Assembly (NCBI GenBank): GCA_020080175.1
Contig: JAGHQL010000261.1
Location: 1 to 25,006, forward strand
DNA length: 25,006 nucleotides
Origin: Glutinoglossum americanum
Taxonomy: Eukaryota; Ascomycota; Geoglossomycetes; Geoglossales; Geoglossaceae
Reading direction: 5' to 3'
Shown: one piece after another, positions 10,318 to 18,669 of the stretch
Numbering within the stretch: the stretch's first letter is position 1
Layout of the letters: every line of letters starts with the position of its first letter
The notes under the pieces: generated by a model
The model's input: only the letters and a program-made list of their open reading frames with translations
What the model was told of the DNA's origin: nothing
Database searches by the model: none
Made by a program: the position numbers and the translations under genes

Positions 10318-10444
10318 TACTGTGGAGGTGATTTCAGCTAGTGGTTAGTCATTCTCTTGGCAGGGGTAGCCCACCTACCGCACGCACGACCTGCTTAATC
10401 CAACCATCCTTCTACCTACCGGCTGAACTTATGCCTCCACAGTA
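10318..10444. mobile_element. MITE-like element with TA-flanked inverted ends
   Basis: GTACTGTGGAGG at 10317-10328 is repeated in reverse complement as CCTCCACAGTAC at 10434-10445. The match continues inward imperfectly for about 34 bases (left TGATTTCAGCTAGTGGTTAG, right CATAAGTTCAGCCGGTAGGT). With TA as target-site duplication the element starts CTGTGGAGG and is about 125 bp with no coding capacity. This is the layout of a Tc1/mariner-type MITE. With one copy in view it could also be an unrelated hairpin. Confidence 0.5.
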
Positions 10445-11112
10445 CATTGAAATATGTATGAAATCATATATAACTATCTTGATAGGAGGTTCGCATCTTC
10501 ATTAACGAATCTCATAATTTCACTTTTCATCCCTTCTAGCTATCGTAGCTTCTAAGTGTTGTTCATCCGTCAATCTTGTACATATCCTACAGCTCTAAGA
10601 GGGAACAGGAACCGCATTATGTATGCACTATTCAAATTCGCTTGAAGAAATATTCGAGCCCCTTCTGTGGGCCTTGGTATACGGAATCAAGCATCGTTTC
10701 CGATGTTGGTCACGATTCAGAAGAACCTAAATTAAATTCGGGAAGACGTGATGACTAGCCACCAAGCCCTTATCACCCTCTGCTCGAATATCGCGTGAGG
10801 AGCTACATCACAGATTGGTGGCCTCCCTCTAGTTCCAGAGCGGTTGCCCCGCTGTCAAGTCGGGGCCTCGAGTTAGCACCATGTTCGAATAGAAACCGTA
10901 CCACCACGCTGTGTCCGTTCCGGAGCAGCCAACTTGACCGAATTGGCCCCGAGGCGGAAGGGGGCAATGTCGAGGGGTTCAAATAGAGATACTTGGCGTA
11001 CTGAACACTATATTTATTGAATTGGCAAATAAGTCATCAAGGCGTCGATAAGGGAATCGGTTCGCCATCAAAGGTAGTTCGTGGGACATAGCCGCTACAG
11101 TCGCTATATATC
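10445..11112. other. Intergenic, no gene seen
   Basis: No supported coding sequence. A small GC hairpin (GCCCCG, 9-base loop, CGGGGC) lies near 10849-10869. Short plus-strand frames at 10576-10758 and 10795-10986 have no recognisable content. Confidence 0.4.
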
Positions 11113-11346
11113 TCAGCCACTTCCCCAGGGTAGTTGGTAGGGGGTAATCTGGTCAACCCTCCTCATTCTGTTGTCATATTGGCAATCGTTAGTCGAGTAT
11201 CGATTGACAAACTCTTCACGGTCTCTTTGATCCTGATTAAATAGCCCAGTCAAAGCAATAATTATATCCCTGTCCACCACACCCACTAGTAGAGTCCCCG
11301 CGAATCGGACATTGGCAATCTCCAGCACTTCAAGTGCTCTTGTCAC
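11113..11346 (-). CDS. Unidentified open frame, possible exon remnant
   Basis: A 77-codon frame reads like globular protein (RALEVLEIANVRFAGTLLVG, VVDRDIIIALTGLFNQ, REEFVNRYSTND). It has no ATG: the first usable codon is GTG, and the frame runs open a little further upstream to an acceptor-like AATACAG near 11370. Just downstream a shifted frame (NYPGEVAEIYSDCSGYVP) is also protein-like and ends near 11040, so a frameshift or small intron may separate them. No upstream exon is visible, because the next 160 bases are a tandem repeat. I do not recognise a family. It may be a broken gene. Confidence 0.22.
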   Translation of the reverse strand: MTRALEVLEIANVRFAGTLLVGVVDRDIIIALTGLFNQDQRDREEFVNRYSTNDCQYDNRMRRVDQITPYQLPWGSG

Positions 11347-11401
11347 GTGCCTATCTGTATTTTTTTCTATCGTACACTAGTTGCATGATGTGGAAAAATG
11401 G

Positions 11402-11560
11402 AACTAGGATACAGGAGGGGAGTTCTCTAGACCGTCGTTGAACATTTAGAGAGAAACTAGAATACAAGAGGGGAGTTCTCTAGACCGTCGTTGAGCATTT
11501 AGAGAGAAACTAGAATATAGGAGGGGAGTTCTCTAGACCGTTGTTGAGCATTCGGAGAGA
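11402..11560. repeat. Three-copy 53-bp minisatellite
   Basis: Three head-to-tail units of 53 bp share a core AGTTCTCTAGACCG, then TTGAGCATTTAGAGAG, with a few substitutions between copies. Each unit is itself an imperfect hairpin: GTTCTCTAGA pairs with the TTTAGAGAGAAAC part across a loop of about 13 bases. The array lies 54 bases beyond the stop codon of the minus-strand gene at 11615, so it is probably transcribed in that gene's 3' UTR. Confidence 0.9.
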
Positions 11561-11614
11561 AACGTGCCAGTACGTAAAGCGATAAAAAGCCACCCCAACC
11601 CTACACGACCCGTG

Positions 11615-12922
11615 TTAACGGCTGGACAAGCGCCCTGCCGCCACTGCCACGGCCGCCAGTGCTGTCGCCGCGATTGGGGCAGGGCGGAACTTTGACTGTC
11701 GGAGCCCCCTCGTAAGGTACCGGGAGGCAGGGGATAACGACCCGTATGGGCGTGACCCGCGTCTGTTGGGGTTGAGAGCCGTGAGGGAGTTGGCTCGCCC
11801 GTTTGTGGTGCCGTAACTTGTGGGGGTGGAGGGCGGCGGTTTCTGCAGGGCCGGATGGTTTCTCCGCTGCTCCATTACTGCTTGACTGTCGATCGCAACC
11901 TCAAGGAAGTCGCTTAGTGTCTTATATGGGATACTAATCGTCGTCCTAGCGGAGGATGGCGATTGCGAAAAAATCGACATTGGAATGTCCAGGGCGGCGT
12001 TTTTTGAGAGAAGAGACATATCGGCACTCCGGAATACCTGTAGAAAAGTGAGACACGTTAGTAGTGAAGCTACACTATACTGAATATACACTCTTACCTC
12101 CGACTTGATAGTGTTCTTCACCCTAAGATTGGGTACGCTATCCCTATTATATACTCCGTCGGGGCGCCAGACGGACACGGTAGCAATTCTCGAGTCTGGG
12201 TACTTAACATCCAACCCAACGACCATTTTGACGTTGCCGTGTGAGCCTAGGATGTAGTCTTGGGCCAGCTTATGAAGATCTTTACTCTTCTTCGAGGATG
12301 CTGTTTCGATGATGAGGCAGGGGTACTGCTCTTTGAGGCGGCGAAAGGACGCATCAGGGGAGCGGAAAGACCCGTCGGGGCAGCGTCTTACATACCCATC
12401 TAGAAAGATGCGGCACGAACCGCAATGCTGAACAGAGTTAGCAATTGCACTTATTTCTGTATCAGGTGTAGCCGCAGCAATCTGTCTCAATTGAGACCTA
12501 ATCTCATAAACCACATCAGCAGTAAGAATTGCATGTATCGGCGTATCAGGCATTCTTATGACAAGTTGGTGAGAATTCGAGGAGTAATCAATTCTGTCAT
12601 AAAACTCAAGGTCAGTATTACATTTGCTCACGACTGAATAGTCCTATTCAACGACTAACCGAACTTTATCCTCCACGAAGCCCAAAAGATCTTCAGCTTC
12701 GAGCTGCTCCATTAGCCGCTCATAATCGCCGGGCTGCAGTTGTAATTTGATCCAGCTCTCGTCCGAAGGGTGGCCTTGCTTGATTGCCTTGACGATCTCA
12801 ATAGATCGGACGACGGATTGCGACAAGGGTGGTCTCTCTGCCTCCTTGGAAGAGTTGGGCGATGATGGGAGAGAAGACCCGCAGGTGCTGTCTAGGAGCG
12901 GAGTTTGATCAAATACTGCCAT
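11615..12922 (-). CDS. Uma2/PD-(D/E)XK nuclease-fold-like protein
   Basis: ATG at 12922 has a good context (TTACCATGG). The protein resembles a much expanded fungal family with GFVEDKVR, LVIRMP, PDASF (172-176), YPCLIIETASSKKSKDL (183-199), DYILG and VVGLDVKYP. The D173 then E189 pattern before a Ser/Lys patch resembles the Uma2 branch of the PD-(D/E)XK nuclease fold (inference). A clean 60-nt intron lies at 12097-12038 (GTAAGA, CTACTAAC, CTACAG) and is a multiple of three without stops, so retained transcripts would still translate. An in-frame TAG lies at 12646-12644. It can be removed by a 51-nt intron at 12655-12605 (GTCGTT donor, ACTGAC branch, weak TTGAG acceptor), which restores EDKVRLFYDRIDY and gives 398 aa. 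Otherwise the gene is broken there. The tail is Ser/Pro- and Ala-rich. Function is unknown. Confidence 0.6.
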
Positions 12923-13567
12923 GGTAAAGAATTAGAATTAGAATAGGTGAGCTTGGGTGAACTTGTGAGAGGGGTTGTGGGAGGGGTTGTGGGAGGGGTT
13001 GTTGTGGTAATGACGCAAAGTCGCTTAAATATTCACCAGGATTGGAACGCATGTGAAAGGCACGTGGAATTCACAGAATGGAAATATAAAGATAAATAGG
13101 GGATTCTTACAAGACCGAAGCACAGGTTTGCACCGGCAAAGAAGCCTAGGTGCGGGGATTTGAGATTTTTGTGAAGTAGAGGTTGTAATGATCACATGTA
13201 GAAAACTGTGTGCATCTGAGAAGCCGTGAATTGAAATGGAACGGAAGTTAGGGCTTTGTGAGGAGCCCTAACCCCCTACCCTAAACAAAAGACTCCACTA
13301 AACTTAAAGAGGAAATTTTTGTCCGTCAGAGGCTTGACACAATGCTATTGCAACTCAACCTGGGTCCTATACCCTGGTGCCTGACACGCACAACACATTA
13401 TTTTTTTCTATAACTTATAGATTTCCATAGAGATTTGACAGCTATTTTACATCTAATTTTTCTGTATACATCGCGGGTGGAGGAACCAAGAGAGAATAAT
13501 ATTTATTTTAGCACAATAATAACAATACATGTCTACCGCACATTCCTCTACAACCCCCGCCACTACA
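12923..13567. other. Promoter side of the Uma2-like gene and spacer to RSM23
   Basis: The stretch holds the upstream region of the minus-strand gene starting at 12922, a small G-rich tandem repeat (see the entry at 12969), an 8-bp inverted repeat (TTAGGGCT, 8-base gap, AGCCCTAA at 13248-13271), and AT-rich sequence that should include the 3' UTR of RSM23. No gene is seen. Confidence 0.45.
12969..13007. repeat. 12-bp tandem repeat, three units
   Basis: GAGGGGTTGTGG occurs three times in a row, the last copy with a short GTT insertion. It sits about 47 bases upstream of the minus-strand start at 12922, so it lies in that gene's leader or core promoter, where the sense strand reads CCACAACCCCTC. 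Confidence 0.85.
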
Positions 13568-15057
13568 TCAAACTCTCACCCCCATCACAGAAGCCTTCTC
13601 GAGCTCCCCCACAACCCCACCCCCCGCAATAGTCCACTTCTCCGTCACGAAGCTCTCGTCGATTTTATGCCTCAACATCCCACTCGCGGCGTAGTACTCC
13701 ATGAGCCCTCGTGCCTCCTCCCTGCTTAGACCCTGCAACTCCACGATATCAACACTGGGTGTGATGCTTTGTAGGACCCGCTCGTCATACGCTATAAATG
13801 GATTGCGCTGAATAGGTTTTAGTCGGGATAGCGTTTGTTGCTGGGATGATGTGGTGGTGGTAGAGTGTAAGCGCTGGCTTAGCGCGAGAGCAAGAGACGG
13901 TGTGGATGGAACGTTAGATGCCGAAGTTGCAGCGAGGACAGCGCCTCCATTGGGGAGTGAGCGGGCACCGGAGAGAAGGTCCACGAAGTGGCGGACGATT
14001 GCGAGGTCATGAGCATGGATCGGTTTGAACGCCGGATCACGATACTGGGAATCGCGCATGGTGTGACCCAGGCCGTCAAGCGTGAGCATGATTGGAGGCC
14101 GAGCAGCTTGTGTAGACGTAAGCTCGTCCCAGAGGGCTTGGAAGATGGGCCACGCGATGTCTGGATCCCTGACACCTAGATCGGCAAGCCGGGAGAGGGG
14201 AGTGTCTCGCGGGATGGGGATGGGGAGTTTGTGGGAGAGGGAGGTCTTCAGGTTTGAGAGAATGGGAGCGTTGGCTTTAGAGATGCGTGAGAGGAGAGAG
14301 GCGGTGTATGCTCTTTGGACGTATTGCACGGGAGTGGTGGAGTGGAGAGGAGCATATTCCGTGTGTGCGTTTGTGAGATCTTGTCCTGTTTGTTCATGAG
14401 GCTGTGTTAGCCGTGGCGCCGCAAACAAAGGATATGAGCCGAAGATTCGAACATACCTTCAGGAATGGTGACAACCACCCAATCTTTCAGAAACGCCATG
14501 GAGATCGCCTGTAGTAGTATGACACTCTTCCCGCTCCTCCTCTCGCCAGTATAGATCCTCCTTAGCGTCTTCTTCTCGCTCTCCACACCCTCCAAAGCCT
14601 TTGCGATCTCTAAACTATCTCCTCTCATCAGCACCCCAGGCCGTCTGAACAACCCCCACCCTTGTCCTGTTCTGAAAGCCTCCACCGCCCTCAACCGGTC
14701 AACGAGCGGGCCAGGCAATCCAACTACTGTCCCTCGAACCTCCTCATCCGCCATATTTTCATTACTCAAATCTTGCATCCCCTTGACCTCCAACGCATTA
14801 GTATTGCTCAACACGATCCGCTTCCGAATAGCCTTCCGTTCCCCTGGCGCAGGCGGTTTTCCGGTGGATTTCCCGGCGACCTTTTTCTTGATCCTGAGGG
14901 ATTTCACGCCCTTCTTAGGCGCACCGAAGGCCTGGTCGGATTTCTTGGCCTTGAGGGGCTTCGCCAGAACGGCAGGTGTTGTCGAGAAGAGGCGATTACC
15001 GGGGTAAATTGAAGGAGGACAGCGGAGGAGGCACCTCCAGCAGCTCTGTGAAGCCAT
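13568..15057 (-). CDS. RSM23: Mitochondrial ribosomal protein mS29 (Rsm23/DAP3)
   Basis: Two exons (15057-14457, 14385-13568) separated by a 71-nt intron (GTATGT donor, AACAAACAG acceptor) encode 472 aa. This is the GTP-binding protein of the small mitoribosomal subunit, DAP3 in animals. The N-terminus (MASQSCWRCLLRC, then NRLFSTTPAVLA) is an Arg/Ser-rich import presequence. A P-loop GERRSGKS lies at 171-178, right after RRIYT, and a Walker B-like IMLTLDGLGH has Asp near 304. The order presequence, basic linker, GLPGPLVDRLRAVEAFRTGQ, P-loop fits the family, and the length is normal for fungi. It shares a 212-bp upstream region with RRS1, which runs the other way. Confidence 0.93.
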
Positions 15058-15269
15058 TGCGAGACACGCCGATATGTCTCCTCCGCAATTGGTCCCTGAC
15101 GATGATTTTGAGGGAGGTAAACCGTTCGGTAATATTTTGCAGGAGCGCCCAAAGAGGCTTACAGCGCTGCTTTTAATATTTTGAGCCGCATTGTGGGATT
15201 TTGCAGCACAAAGTTCAGTTTCTTTAAAATCCCCACCAGTCCAACACCACGACGATAACGGCTATAGAA
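15058..15269. promoter_or_regulatory. Bidirectional promoter RSM23 / RRS1
   Basis: Only 212 bp separate the two divergent start codons, so promoters and leaders of both genes must share this space. It contains an AT-rich core (TTTTAATATTTT near 15171-15182). I see no certain ribosome-biogenesis motif; a GATGA at about 15099 is only a weak match to the PAC box core. Confidence 0.6.
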
Positions 15270-15950
15270 ATGGCCGCTGAAGCTATGGAGGTGGTTCTAG
15301 ATACAGCTGGCTCGGAAGCCAAAGAATTGTCCGTCTCCCCAAACCCCCGTTCCCTCCCTCGCATAAAACTAACATTGAAAAAAAAACCCTTAAGCAAACC
15401 CGTCACAGTCTCGAAACCCACGCCATACACCTTCGACCTCGGAAACCTCCTCGCTCTCGACAGCAACCCCCTTCCCTCCGACCTCACAGAATCTCTCATC
15501 TCCTCCACCGCCCGCGACGGCGCTCAATCCCTCATAAACCAACTCCTCACAACCTGCCCCATAACCTCCAACTCCTCCGGCGTCCTGATGCACCTCCCAC
15601 CCCCCACCACGCCCCTGCCGCGGGAGAAGCCCTTGCCCCCCGAGAAGCAAAAGACCAAATGGGAGCTCTTCGCCGCGAAGAAGGGGATCAAGCCGAAGAC
15701 GAAGGAGGAGCGCAAGAAGATGGTGTTTGACGAGGAGAAGGGGGATTGGGTGCCTAAGTGGGGGTATAAGGGGAAGAATAAGGATGGGGAGGGTGATTGG
15801 TTGGTGGAGGTTGACGAGAAGAAGGAGAAGGCAGAGAGGGATGGGAGGAATGTTAGGGGTGAGGGGAGGAGGGAGAGGGTAGAGAAATTGCGCAGGAATG
15901 AGAGGAAGATGAGAGCTAACGAGGCGAGAGCACGGACGAAGACGGGTTAA
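15270..15950 (+). CDS. RRS1: Ribosome biogenesis protein Rrs1
   Basis: One uninterrupted exon of 226 codons. Rrs1 acts in the nucleolus with Rpf2 to bring the 5S RNP (5S rRNA, uL18, uL5) into the pre-60S particle. Family marks are visible: TFDLGNLLALDSNPLP near 54-69, then KTKWELFAAKKGIKPKTKEE around 128-147, KMVFDEEKGDWVPKWGYKGK, and a strongly basic Arg/Lys tail. The length is normal for fungi. Another ATG lies six codons in (MAAEAM); I use the first. The neighbouring RSM23 on the other strand also serves ribosomes, though in mitochondria. Confidence 0.95.
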   Translation: MAAEAMEVVLDTAGSEAKELSVSPNPRSLPRIKLTLKKKPLSKPVTVSKPTPYTFDLGNLLALDSNPLPSDLTESLISSTARDGAQSLINQLLTTCPITSNSSGVLMHLPPPTTPLPREKPLPPEKQKTKWELFAAKKGIKPKTKEERKKMVFDEEKGDWVPKWGYKGKNKDGEGDWLVEVDEKKEKAERDGRNVRGEGRRERVEKLRRNERKMRANEARARTKTG

Positions 15951-16555
15951 ATGAGGATATCCTGTTGCAACATGATCCCCATTCAAGGTTTAGAGGGAAA
16001 GGGGCGTTTGGGGCTTATGGTTATCTTGTCAATATCCAACTTTCATCTCTTCCCAAAGAATGCTTATCAATCTCATACATTTGGGACATGCTTGAATCGT
16101 TCGACGTTCCCCACCCGTGGGGACCATTAAATCTATCGTACACGCTCAAGATCGCCGCTTCCCCGCGCCAATAAGTCTCTGCGCCACAAACCAAAACAAA
16201 AAGGAAAGTAAGAGATAAAAAAGCAGATGGCCATCCCACAAGCCGCTCTTCACTCCTCGCTCTTCCACTAAACTGTGCCTCAATGCAGGGGCCGAATGAA
16301 ACAAATGGGCGTTACAAGAAACGAAAAAGGGACAACGCGGCAGAAGGCTTGGGGTATACAAGGAAATTCGTGCTAATCTTATCGAGTCGGAAAAATAAAA
16401 ATCGAGGAAAGCGCGGTTGGCAAGGAATGGAGTTTGATTATGCGATTCCTAGGAAGTTGCTCTTAAAATCCGTCGTAATCGTACCATCGCACTCCCTACG
16501 GTTACACAAATTAGGTTGCCCTTGTTCAGTGTTCCTCCAAGTTCGGATCAACGCC
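15951..16555. other. Convergent 3' ends of RRS1 and the RhoGAP gene
   Basis: A spacer of 605 bp between two genes transcribed toward each other. It must hold both 3' UTRs. No RNA gene, repeat or credible open frame is seen. Confidence 0.5.
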
Positions 16556-18669
16556 CTAGAGGCGCATTGGTGATAACGGTGAAACTGGCGAAATTGGCGA
16601 TAGAGAGGGGGCTGGATGCTGGGGCACTTTGTGGTGCTGCTTCTCGCTCTCATGATAGCCCGACGGGGAAAGAGGCGTGAAATCGGTCCCCATATCATTG
16701 GTGGATATGGACTGTTTGCTGCTATGCGAGGAAGACACAGTTCGCCCCTCCGGAGTTGGCGTTCGAACGTTGTGATTCAAAGAAGGGTGGCCGTCTAACA
16801 CGCGATTTTCCTCGATGAGCGCTTCCTTCTCCGTCCAGCATCCTTGCCAGCAGTTCTTCCAGTCACAGACGAGGAATTGAAAGCAAAACCCATCGATCTT
16901 GAGGCATGGCTGAAAGCAGATGCATAAGTTGCGGTAGTCCATCTTATTCCTATCGACGAAGGAATGGAGGAGACTGAGATGGCATGTTATCGCGAAGAGG
17001 AGGTAATAGTTGAAAGGGGGGAGCTTGGAGAGCTCGTCTTTAAGCATTTGTGGGGTTTCCGTTGCACCCATGCACTTCTCAGCGATACGGGCTTGTGTTG
17101 TCTTGGGGAAGATCTCATCAGGAAGCTCGCGGAGCCAGGCTTTGAACATCGACCCGATGATGTTAATGTCATACAGATCCGGTTCGCTGAAGAGATCGAC
17201 ATCGAGCTCTGACGCACGAAGGATGTCAGGGCCTCATGATAACGAGAGTCAGATGTTAGCATCGGTGGTACTCACCTGTGTCGAATTTCTTTTGCCATTC
17301 CTTCACCCTAGGCCCGCTCCCTGGAATCCTGTACAAGCCTTCCTCCTCACATCCTTTGTCATTCAGATAACTGTTGAGTTTTAGGTCAGCATTACTGTCC
17401 AGTCCAAGCCGATATGGAAGAACCCACTCAATGCAGCGCCATGGCAACGAGGGCATCCAAAACTCAGTTTTATCCCTCGAGAACTCAAGCCTCTTTGATA
17501 TCCTGGTTAAACGCGTCTGCTCCACTAGAGGCAAGTTTATCACTGAACAAATGTAATTTTCCTCTTCAAGAGGTTTCTCCGATTCGCCTCCGCTAACCCC
17601 CCGAGCGAACTTCCCGAAGAATCCCTTCCCTGCCTTGCCAAGTCCATCAGCGGCCTTTGAGGATGATGTTTTCAGGTTAGAGAGAAAGGCGCCGCCAGAG
17701 CCATCTCTGAATGAATTCTTCCCGTTTTCTCTGGACGACCCACCAAGGCTATCGTTTTCCGAGTCTCCGGAAGGCTTTCTTGGGATGGAGGTGTTCATCA
17801 TGTCTCGGAAAGACCTATCCTTGTCATGTTGAAGGGGAGCTGTCTTGGCACCGAGCGCATCTAATTGTTCTTCGTCTGTGGATTCGATATCATGGAAGCG
17901 GTTCGGCGTCCGCGGCTTCGGGGTTAGGCTCGATTCAGCCCTGATGGATCGGGTTCGGCTAAGGAGATGAGCAAAGGGCTTAGGCTTGTTCTTTTTCTTC
18001 ATCTCGCTAGAGGTGGTGCTATTGTTTGTCGTATTGGACTCGGACCTAACAGTTGCTCCAACGGGACGTCGCCGTGCTGCGTTCTCCTGCTCGACAGAAC
18101 CTGCGGCGATCCAAAACTCATTAGTCATTTGAAGCGCACTGCTGTTGGGTGTAGAGGACACTCCTACCCTGCGGGGATGAAGTGCCAGACGCACTAGCTT
18201 GTATAAGATCCCCGTATGAGCCAGCGCGCCGCGCAGATGGTTGATCAGATGTGTTTGATTCATTCGAGCCTGTGGGATGCAACGAGACATCTCCTTGAAC
18301 CTGGCGTATCGTCTCTGCTGGCTTTATTCGACTTGACGATTTCGAGGCCCCATAATTAGAGAAAAAAGACCGTCCAGGATCTTGAGCTTTTGGAGAGCTG
18401 ACCGGAGAGAGCGGAAGAGGCGGGAGCTTGGAATGACTCGGCGAACGAGGGAGACCAGGGGTGGCCATAGGAGGTTCCCTAAATTGTCCTTGATTCCCAC
18501 CTGGGGTCTGGGGGAACGGAGAAGGCTGAGGGTAGGACTCTGAGTTCTTCTTCCAAGGTTTTCGGAATGGAGTCTTTGGCAGCTTAGGACTCAGTTGCTT
18601 CCCAGTGTCTCCGTCATCCTTCACCGACGGTATGGCGCTCAAGGACAGGTTGTGTGATTTTTTAGGCAT
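16556..18669 (-). CDS. RhoGAP domain protein
   Basis: Four exons (18669-18168, 18100-17428, 17370-17276, 17208-16556) with introns of 67, 57 and 67 nt give 640 aa. Residues 1 to about 350 are low-complexity, rich in Ser, Pro and basic residues, with short blocks such as PGRSFFSNYGASKSSSRIKP. The RhoGAP domain begins near IWVL-free text ENYICSVINLPL and includes PWRCIDYLNDKGCEEEGLYR, in which Arg406 is the expected arginine finger (family GxxR-x-SG, here GLYRIPGSG), then FKAWLRELPDEIFP and LLFAITCHLSLLHSF. It should speed GTP hydrolysis by a Rho GTPase and so shape polarity or wall growth; which GTPase cannot be told. The reading frame is open upstream to 18957 without an early ATG; the other in-frame ATG is at 18828. 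I chose 18669 because a plausible 56-nt leader intron (18726-18671, GTAGCA to TTCAG) ends one base before it. Confidence 0.87.

Noticed and set aside
10849-10869. GC hairpin as a terminator or regulatory stem
   Set aside because: Six-base stem with no adjacent gene end; too short to claim.
13263-13287. CCCTAACCCCCTACCCTAAAC, telomere-like
   Set aside because: Only about three degenerate units, no array and no subtelomeric context; it overlaps a small inverted repeat and is probably chance.
15390-15986. 198-codon minus-strand frame
   Set aside because: It is the antisense shadow of the RRS1 coding exon.
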